This document shows, in pieces, positions 56,546 to 64,000 of a DNA stretch of 64,000 bases; the first letter of the stretch is position 1, and every line of letters begins with the position of its first letter. The notes beneath the pieces are model-generated. The model worked only from the letters and a program-made list of their open reading frames with translations, had not been told where the DNA came from and made no database searches. The translations under genes were made by a program, and so were the position numbers. The stretch lies in NCBI GenBank assembly GCA_007570785.1, contig ML662442.1:31100537-31164536 (forward strand). The letters run 5' to 3'. Source of the stretch: Antilocapra americana (taxonomy: Eukaryota; Chordata; Mammalia; Artiodactyla; Antilocapridae).

Positions 56546-57059
56546 TTTTTATTTTTTAAAACCATTTCTCTCTCTTGACCACACTTTCATACTGACCTAC
56601 AGAAAACCTCATGGTTCCTGCCCTTAGGAGACGTTCCTTCTGTCTCATGGCCCTGCAGTCACAGAGCTGGGGTGTGTAGACCCCAGAGGGAGCCTCACCT
56701 TCAGCTCTGCACCCTTCACTTGCTTCACTTTAGTTTCACTTTGACCGCCTCATCACTTGGCTACAATTTCCTCCCTTGGAGGCAAGGGACTTTCCTTACA
56801 AGGGAGCAGGAGCGATTCCAGCTTGGTTCCAGAGCCAAGTGTATTTCAGCATTTGGTGGGTGTCTCTGGCTGCAGGAGTAGAATGAGACAGCGGCTCGAG
56901 ACTGTGGCTGACAGAACTTCTGGATTCCTTCCTGAATCAGAGGATCTCGTTTTGTTAATAGCATTCATTTTTAAATTAGCTGCTTAGAGTTCACTTGACT
57001 CTTTACTGCCACCATGTTAGAGTCCCTGTGGTTTATTCCATTGACCAGGACAGTTCATT
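56546..57059. other. No recognisable gene
   Basis: Overlapping plus-strand frames of 69 and 76 codons (56672-56987) lack domains. Confidence 0.5.
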
Positions 57060-57540
57060 CAGTATTCGGAGATAAAATATTAATAAGAGGTAACAATAAT
57101 GAAACACTTTTTGTGTGTTGGAAAAGGTACTAAGCACTTCACTTGAGGGGCTTCCCAGGTGGCACTAGTGGTAAAGAACCTGCCTGCCAATGCAGGAGAC
57201 ATAAGATATTTGGATTCGATCCCAGGGTGGGGAATATCCCCTGGAGGAGGGCATCACCGACTCGATGGACATGGGGAGTGGAGAATCCCATGGACAGAGG
57301 AGCCTGGAGGGCTACAGTCCATAGGGTCGCAAAGAGTTGACTTAGTATGCACGCACTTTACTTGGATTATCTTATTTGATATTTGCAGCAACTCCCAATG
57401 TCAGTAAGTAATTCTCCCACTTTACAAATAAAAGAGAAAATTCTAGAGAAATTAGTTCACTTTCCCAGGATCACAAAGAAGTAATCAATTATGTTGGGAT
57501 TCAAACCTAGGTCATAGGACCCAAGTTCCTATTAAACAAG
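57060..57540 (-). repeat. MIR SINE, antisense, split by Bov-tA
   Basis: 'ggtactaagcacttcacttg' on the left, 'gattatcttatttgatattt' and 'ggattcaaacctaggtcata' on the right. Removing the SINE restores the MIR order. Confidence 0.8.
57134..57364 (+). mobile_element. Bov-tA SINE with foreign internal segment
   Basis: Insert 57146-57352, TSD gcacttYacttg at 57134-57145 and 57353-57364 (11 of 12). Head and tail are normal, but about 25 internal bases (57251-57276) read 'gcatcaccgactcgatggac' instead of the expected 'caacccactccagtattc' block. That wording matches a BovB 3' segment. Confidence 0.92.
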
Positions 57541-57849
57541 ATGTTTTTTTTTTGTAAACCCCTAAGTTTCTCTAGTTCAGTAATTTTCATTTTTTAGGGA
57601 TTTTTTTTCTTCAAATGAAAGCTTGTGCAAAACCCCAGTATATAAACCAAGTAAACTTAGAGGTGCTTTATTTTGAAGAGTGTGGGGTTGGGAGCAGATA
57701 GGAGGTACATATCTAAGAGTTATTTAGTTAGAGTCATATCTAACTAAATTCTCTACTTCACCATCTTCCCCCTCTTTTGAATTAACTTGTATCCTTCTCT
57801 CTCACCCCTTCCATGATAACTAAAAAGACATCTTAAAGCCCTATTCCCT

Positions 57850-58870
57850 AGTCCACTAGACTGTGATAGAATTTGGAGGTAGGTTCATTCTGTTATGGCT
57901 CTGGGAAGAAATGTAGTCAACAACCATCATGTGGGGCTATGACCTCAATAAGTACATAGATTTGGAAACCAAGGGATGGAAGTAGGAATGGCCTGGTGAA
58001 TACCATATTTCCCATTGATTGCCTTTGGGAATTGGTGCTTCCTGCCTGTACAACTCTGGGCTCTGTGGTTTTAAGATCCTGGTTCACAAGAGGGAATGCT
58101 TCCAACAGAGGACTCAGCAAAAAATCCCAGTGAACTTTAAGCTGTGGCCTACGCCCAGGCATTCCAGGTTTCTCCTGCCAGGGATTTGCAGATGGGAAGA
58201 GGAGTCATCATCCTGGCCACCACCGTTTACCCTGATATCAGGAGGAGGCACAGCTGTGGCAGGAGGGATGTATTTGGCAGCCTAAGGGTCCACTTGCACA
58301 TCTCTAGATGCTCTTTTGCCTAACTTTGATAAGTGGACACCTGTAGAACCTCAGCCTGAGTACAACATGGGGACCAAGGATTCAGACACCTCCAATCTGA
58401 AGGTCTGGTTCAGTCCTCCCAGTAACCCATCAAGACCCAGAGGCACTACTGGTGACAAGGAGAATCTAGACTGGATATTGGAGGAAGGAAATGAGGAGTC
58501 TCATTTGTGATCCTGAGAACAACTGCAGTAGAAAGGACTATACAGCTGCCCACTAGCCTTCGCCTTGTAAGTTTCCTTCAGGTAAAGGAGGCCTCCAGAA
58601 TTCTGGAGATGCTGCTCTCAGAATTTCTGGGAAGACTTGAGTCAATTTGCTACACGTTCCCACTCAGAAGGGCTGCCACCTGATGACCTTCAGCCCCGTT
58701 TTTTGCACAGCTGGCTGGGAGCTTTGTCCCAACTCTTTCCTCATAGCCAGCTCTTCTTTCTGTCCAGTCCTGCTTCTCTTTCTTTGATCCTAACCGCACC
58801 TACTAATGAACTTCCTGCATGTTCGTCTCCATGCCATAGTCTATTTCTCAAGGAATCTGACCTATAGCCA
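57850..58870 (+). mobile_element. Decayed ERVL-like segment: polymerase/dUTPase-like remnant plus LTR-like end
   Basis: The stretch 58019-58510 has frames of 88 and 64 codons. By memory of the family, these follow the dUTPase-like/3'-pol part of a very common old mammalian ERVL-type repeat. 58600-58870 then resembles its LTR (pyrimidine-rich, 'gaacttcctgcatgttcgtc', 'tctatttctcaaggaatctg'). Frames are broken and no complete gene exists. Family assignment is tentative. Confidence 0.45.
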
Positions 58871-58904
58871 TGTCAGTTGTTCCTATTATGCTTAAATGCA
58901 CATG

Positions 58905-59430
58905 ATGACTTCATTTACTCATTCAGAAATATTTACTAAGTGCCTCATTTGCACTAGTTCTGTTCTAGACCCAGGCTGGTTGAGTGAATCAGGCTACGTT
59001 TTTCCTCTTATGAAGTTTACATTTAGAATCAGGAGGAAAGTACCAAGCAGATAAACTAATAATGAAAGACTATCAGACAGTGATGAATGCTATGCAGAGA
59101 ATTTAAATGGTGTGTTCTGATAGAAAGTGACTGAGTGGTTACTGTTAAACCTCGCTAGGAAGGTGCCTCCAGAGCTGAGACCTGAATGTCCAGGAACCAG
59201 CCACATAGAGATCAAGGGCAAGAGCCTGCCAAGTAAAGCAGATGGCTTGTGGAAAGCCTCAAGGTTGAAATGGGGTTGGTGTTTAAAAAGCAGAAAGAAG
59301 GCCAGTGTGGCTAGACCTTAATGGTAGCAGAAAAGCATGAAGCATTAAGATTCTCAGAGGTGAACAGGGCATAGGGAAGGGAATGTAGGAGATTTGAAAA
59401 GGAAGGTTATGATAGGAAACGGTTTATTTG
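58905..59430 (-). mobile_element. L2 LINE, antisense
   Basis: 'attcagaaatatttactaag', 'gaagtttacatttagaatca', 'gaatgctatgcagagaattt' and 'gccagtgtggctagacctta' are in antisense L2 order. It may extend, very decayed, to about 59900. Confidence 0.6.
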
Positions 59431-60118
59431 GAGAGAGTAAAATTTAAAAATTCTAGCCGAATGTGGCAGAACTGATAGGTAGTGTTGAGGGCTCATTTGA
59501 GATAGGGGTCCTGGACTTATGAGAAGTCCAAACTCTTCACAAATGAGAAGAGTTGTGTATTTTTTTCCCAGCTGTGTTCAGCCACTGATGCAGGGAAGAA
59601 ATGGGCAGATAGGATTACACGTGTTTAGGCCTTTGGCAAGTTAGATTGTCAGAAGGAGAATATGGGAGGGAATTAAAAGTGTTGTCCTAGGAGAAAAAAT
59701 CTAACCTGGGAAGAGGGAACTAGGGATACAGTGTTCATGCCTGTGAACTGAGGATGAGAAAGAGTTACCTGAGTAGGAGTCCTGGAGCAGGTGGCTAGAA
59801 GGACAGGCTGGAGGGTAGCTAGAATGGGATATCAAAAATGACCCTTTTGGGTCTGTGCTGTCATTGGTTATGGCAAAGTCAAGGGTAGGAGTCTAGAACG
59901 AACCGCTGAGGTGGAATGAGGGAATAAATGTCTTTGCAGGCCAGTTTTTTCTTTTTCTTTTTTATCATGGACATGAAAAGTTGTCAGATCTCATTCTGTG
60001 CCTTGAAATGAAAATAGATTTGTTATTCTCTCTCTTTAAGCTGTCCAGAGTCATTTGAAGCAGGTCTGCCTACCTTTAATTCCTTGTACCCTTTCTACTA
60101 ACATGTGGCAGCTTCAAG
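59431..60118. other. No recognisable gene; possible further L2 debris
   Basis: Purine-rich on the plus strand, as antisense L2 typically is. No firm match. Confidence 0.4.
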
Positions 60119-60330
60119 GGGCTTCCCAGGTGGCTCAGTGGTAGAGAATCCGCCTTCGATGCAGAAGATGTAGGAGACCCTGCAGGTTCGACCCCTGGGT
60201 TGGGAAGATCCCCTGGAGGAGGGCATGGCAACCCACTCCAGTATTCTTACCTGGAGAATCCCATGAGGAACCTGGCAGGCTACAAATGGGTCACCAAGAG
60301 TTGGACACGACTGAGTGACTGAGCACACAG
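60119..60330 (+). mobile_element. Bov-tA SINE
   Basis: Complete copy with 'ggggcttcccaggtggctca' head, B-box-like 'ggttcgacccc' (about 60185-60195) and terminal 'gactgagtgactgagcacac'. Confidence 0.93.
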
Positions 60331-60933
60331 CACCCTCTTTGGAAGACTGTAACTTGAAAAAGACATAGTAAAATTATAACCTTATAAAGGACAAATAGAT
60401 GTGAAAACAATCTCAGAATATGAGCACTACTTAAATGGTGGGAAAAATTGTGTGACTTATGTGAAATCTACTAGGAAATTCTTTTCCTTTCTGGCTAAGA
60501 TTTCTTCCTAGAAATTATAAATAAGACATAACACAAAACAAAAGAGCAGGATATTTTTTAAAAAAACCTGGTAATTAATTAAACTCAGAGTTATGATATT
60601 CTTACTTTATAAAAAATACATGTGGAGTGGGACATAAAAAGAAATATATTTTCCAGAAAAATATGCAAATATTTAGAATGTAAAGCGATCAATGCTAAGA
60701 GTAATGTGAGTAACTCAGATAAAAGCTTTCCAAAGGAGAATTTTGTATAAATTACATTATACATTCTTGGCTTGCTTTATATCCTACAGCGCATCATGGT
60801 GATGCAGGAATGATGTTTTTGAACCCCCATACAGCTAAAAAAGGAAACTGATTATGCCAAACAACATGCTTTAATAAGAAAATGGGACATACTTTCAATA
60901 AGGTCTTGCTAAAATGCAATGTAATATTTGCCC
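60331..60933. other. No recognisable gene
   Basis: AT-rich, unique-looking. Confidence 0.5.
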
Positions 60934-61704
60934 AATATGAGCTTCAGTTCAGTTCAGTCATTCAGTCATGTCCAACTCCCTGTGACCCCATGACTCACAG
61001 CATGCCAGGCCTCCCTGTCTATCACCCAACTTCCTGAGTCCACCCAAACCCATGTCCATCGAGTCAGTGATGCCATCCAAACATCTCATCTTCTGTCGTC
61101 CCCTTCTCCTCCTGCCCTCAATCTTTCCCAGCATCGGGGTCCTTTCAAATGAGTCAGCTCTTTGCATCAGGTGGCCAGAGTATTGGAGTTTCAGCTTCAA
61201 CATCAGTCCTTCCAATGAACACCCAGGACTGATCTCCTTTAGGATTGACTGGTTGTATCTCCTTGCAGTCCAAGGGACTCTCAAGAGTCTTCTCCAACAC
61301 CACAGTTCAAAAGCATCAATCCTTCGGCACTCAGCTTTCTTTACAGTCCAACTCTCACATCCATACATGACTACTGGAAAGACCATAGCCTTGACTAGAT
61401 GGACCTTTGTTGACAAAGTAATGTCTCTGCTTTTCAATATGCTATCTAGGTTGGTCATAACTTTCCCTCCAAGGAGTAAGCATCTTTTAATTTCATGACT
61501 GAAATCACCATCTGTAGTGATTTTGGAGCTCAGAAAAAGAAACTCAGCCACTGTTTCCACTCTTTCCCCATCTATCTGCCATGAAGTGATGGGACCGGAT
61601 GCCATGATCTTAGTTTTCTGAATGCTGAGCTTTAAGCCAACTTTTTCACTCTCCTCTTTCACTTTCATTAAGAGGCTCTTGAGTTCTTCTAATATGAGCT
61701 TCAG
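60934..61704 (-). mobile_element. 5'-truncated BovB LINE with perfect 14-bp TSD
   Basis: Insert 60948-61690 (743 bases) in antisense, from the 'ttcagttcagtcattcagtc' tail to a truncation point after the reverse-transcriptase core. Perfect TSD aatatgagcttcag at 60934-60947 and 61691-61704. The copy is uninterrupted and closely follows other BovB sequences, so it is among the younger insertions of the window. Confidence 0.96.
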
Positions 61705-61752
61705 GTCAGTGTTTTTTCTCTCTGGTAAAGGCTGCTTTGGTCGGAAAATCAA
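60958..61752 (-). pseudogene. 264-codon open frame: BovB post-RT C-terminal region fused to host-flank start
   Basis: Longest open frame of the window. The first 20 or so codons (61752-61691) come from flanking host DNA. The rest is the C-terminal part of the BovB ORF2 protein downstream of the YADD motif, including a conserved MYGCESWTVKK stretch, a 'LRVPWTARR' segment and an Arg-rich GRRRRGRQK stretch. Endonuclease and RT catalytic motifs are absent, so it cannot act as a transposase or RT. No promoter or splice evidence. Most likely an untranslated retrotransposon remnant whose frame has stayed open because the insertion is recent. Confidence 0.75.
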
Positions 61753-62177
61753 GGAGCACTATCCACTGCGCTTGCTTTGAACAATGCTTCCATTAGGAGA
61801 ACTATAACCGTATTTAAGTGGTTTCCTTCCCCTTGCATATTGCCACTAGGTTTAATAGCCTTAGGTCTTTCAGAACATGAAAGGAACAACTTTCAAAAGC
61901 AAAGGCTGTCTTGAACTTTGTAGTCTATCAAATGCAAACTCTTATATGTATTTCTGAACCATCTTGGCTTCTACATCTTGAAGGAAAAAGAGGATGAAGA
62001 CACTGGTCTGCTATCTAGGTGTTTTTATTTTTATTTTTTATTACTTTTAACCCTGTAAGTTGTGCAGTTCTCATGATAAGCTTTTGGGTCTTAGCTAAGC
62101 AGTTCTGAAAGAGGCCATTGCTGAATTTTGGATTTGTTTTCATTCCTTCACATTTATACTGTACAATTTGCTTATCT
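61753..62177. other. No recognisable gene
   Basis: Unique-looking, with a T-rich patch at about 62021-62050. Confidence 0.5.
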
Positions 62178-62412
62178 CAGCTCCTAGGGGCTTCCCAGAT
62201 AGCACTAGTGGTAAAGAACCCACCTGTCAATGCAAGAGACATGGGACCTGAGTTCAATCCGGGGTCAGGAAGATCCTCTGGAGGAAGAAATGGCAACCCA
62301 CTTCAGTATTCTTGCCTGGGAAATTCCGTGGACAGAGGAGCCTGCCAGGGTACAGTCCACTGGGTTGCAAAGAGTTGGACACAACTTAGTATGCACACAT
62401 GTACAGATCCTA
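62178..62412 (+). mobile_element. Bov-tA SINE
   Basis: Insert about 62187-62403. Flanks cagctccta and cagatccta (8 of 9). Head 'ggggcttcccagatagcact' and tail 'gacacaacttagtatgcaca' complete. Confidence 0.92.
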
Positions 62413-62532
62413 AACTAAGCAGGAGAACTTCTGCTATGATCTCTGGGCTGATTCTGATGAGGTATGGAGCGGTTTCTCATCACTCCCTCTAACCTTGGGT
62501 CATCTCTCTATTTCTTTTCCTATCAGTGTTTA

Positions 62533-62731
62533 TTGTTGTTATCCAGTTGCTAGGTCGTGTCTGACTTTTTGTGACCCCATGGACTGCAGTGCGCCAGGCT
62601 TCCCTGTCTTTCACTATCTCCCAGAGTTTGCTCAAACTCGTGTCCTTTGAGTCAGTGATGCCATCCAACCATCTCATCCTCTGTTGTCCCCTTCTCCTCC
62701 TGCCTTCAATCTTTCCCAGCATCAGAGTCTT
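62533..62731 (-). mobile_element. BovB LINE 3' fragment, antisense
   Basis: About 200 bases: 'gttgttatccagttgctagg' tail, then 'ccatggactgcagtgcgcca' and 'tcccagcatcagagtcttta'. The truncation point is close to that of the copy at 3247-3452. Confidence 0.9.
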
Positions 62732-63104
62732 TATTATTTATTATCAGAATCTATCAGTATTTAAGTATGTTCAATTACCCCTAAGTTATAAAACAAAAGA
62801 AAACAGAAACTCCTCCTCAACCGTATATATGATTACTCCTCATGAAGAATGGTATCATGTCTCCTCCTTAATTTCTCAACTCTCCTTTATTCTTTTACCC
62901 CTGATAACTGCCCTTCTTCTCCCCTATACCTAAAAATACCAAGGTCAATGCTAACTTTCTTACTGCCAAGTCAAATGAACCTTTGACAGTCCTTATGGAG
63001 TTTGACTGATTGGCAGTGTTGGAAACACCCACCGACTCTCTAATTTTATTGAAATACTTTTTCTCTTAGCTTGAACTATATCACACGAAAATGATTTTTT
63101 TTTT
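62732..63104. other. No recognisable gene
   Basis: AT-rich; T-run at about 63097-63106. Confidence 0.5.
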
Positions 63105-63328
63105 TTGCAGAGATTCAGAATGCCTGGTTTTAAACTCTCCTCCTTCACTGAGTAGCTATGCAACCTAGGCATGTGGCATAATTCTTCACCCCACTCCACC
63201 CCCAATTTCATCTCAGTGGAGAATATACTAGGGTTGTTGTGGTGATTAAATAAATTAAATCTAAAAGCACTTAAAACAGTGCTCATCACACTTATTATAA
63301 AGTATGCCATAAATGTTAGCTGTTATTA
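63105..63328 (+). repeat. MIR SINE
   Basis: 'gagtagctatgcaacctagg', 'gtgattaaataaattaaatc' and 'gccataaatgttagctgtta' give an almost full-length MIR. Confidence 0.78.
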
Positions 63329-63889
63329 TATTTTGTTATTTGATTTCTTCCTTTAAAACTTGTTCCCTCTGCAGCCAAAGAGACTGGGTACTTGACACTT
63401 TCACTTTGAAAACCAAATTTGGTGTCTAGACCACAATTAACATGAGAGGAGGCCCTGGCAATAAGAGGAAGTGAAGGAATCCAAATTCTGCCAAAAAAGA
63501 GCGTTGACACAGAGTCAGAAGTAGGAGGATAAAAAGTTAGAGATGCGTTCAGATTTCAGAATTGGAAGAGTGTTAAGGAAATTAAACGGAGAGCTCTTTT
63601 GCCAGGGCATGAACCCCACTTTCTGGCCACTCTGGGTTCTTGGGTAGTGTGGATGCAGGAAGAGCTGACCCACTGCTCCAGGAGAAGTAAGAAGGAGTTA
63701 AGCTGGGAATCACTGGGCTGCTTTTAGTGAGGGCTCATGAGCCCTGCACAGAGCTGGGGTGGACCGCTAAGCCTGGGTGGCCTGAGGAGGACCTGGAAGA
63801 GACTCAGGGATCTGTGGCGCCACTAAGAGCCCCGGGGAGGGCTGTCAGTCCAGGTGTATTACCATCTCTGACCAAGCTAAAAACGATCA
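63329..63889. other. No recognisable gene
   Basis: GC-richer than its surroundings from 63600 on, unique-looking, but with no long open frame or splice-site pattern that I can defend. Confidence 0.45.
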
Positions 63890-64000
63890 GGTTTTTATCA
63901 TAAATGGATGTTGAATTTTGTCAAAGGCTTTCTCTGCATCTATTGAGATAATCATGTGATTTTTATTTTTCAATTTGTTAATGTGGTGTATTACATTGAT
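63890..64000 (-). mobile_element. L1 LINE, antisense, cut by window end
   Basis: 'gttgaattttgtcaaaggct', 'tctgcatctattgagataat' and 'aatgtggtgtattacattga' are antisense L1 ORF2. The element continues beyond the window. Confidence 0.9.

Noticed and set aside
61052..61498. 148-codon plus-strand open frame
   Set aside because: Exact antisense of the BovB coding region at 60948-61690. Not a gene.

Overview
The window looks like non-coding DNA from a ruminant, most likely a bovid (cattle, buffalo, sheep or goat type). It is packed with BovB LINEs, tRNA-Glu-headed Bov-tA SINEs, Bov-A2 units and bovine-type L1 3' ends. Older CHR SINEs (cetartiodactyl-wide) and mammal-wide MIR, L2, MER5A and MaLR-type LTR fossils lie underneath. 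I found no convincing host protein-coding exon, tRNA, rRNA or CpG island. It reads as intergenic sequence or part of a very large intron.

Layout. 0-6.5 kb: MIR, a GATA microsatellite, LTR-like fossils and a long antisense L2 with LTR pieces nested in it. 6.5-11.3 kb: the densest nest, two old antisense L1 copies cut by Bov-tA, Bov-A2, a MaLR LTR, two CHR SINEs with clear target-site duplications (TSDs), and a 1.1-kb chimeric insertion carrying a degenerate retroviral gag-like segment joined to a Bov SINE. 11-22 kb: scattered SINEs, a BovB 3' end, L2, MIR and three 5'-truncated L1 insertions. 22-25 kb: almost repeat-free. 25-37 kb: BovB, MER5A, a long antisense L1, Bov-A2 dimers and a strong hairpin near 33.2 kb. 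37-45 kb: sparse, with L2, MIR and young SINEs. 45-49 kb: a BovB with reverse-transcriptase signatures split by a Bov SINE, a 60-base L1 tail insertion and more L1. 49-58 kb: MER5A, MIR and a BovB inserted into a MIR. 57.8-58.9 kb: an ERVL-like decayed segment. 60.9-61.7 kb: a BovB carrying the longest open frame of the window. The last bases run into an antisense L1.

No genes work together here. The information lies in the insertion order. Many elements have readable TSDs, so their relative ages can be ordered: L2, MIR, MER5A and MaLR first, then old L1, then CHR, then BovB and Bov SINEs. All family names come from recognising consensus features by eye. No database search was run. Boundaries without a stated TSD are good to roughly 10-30 bases.
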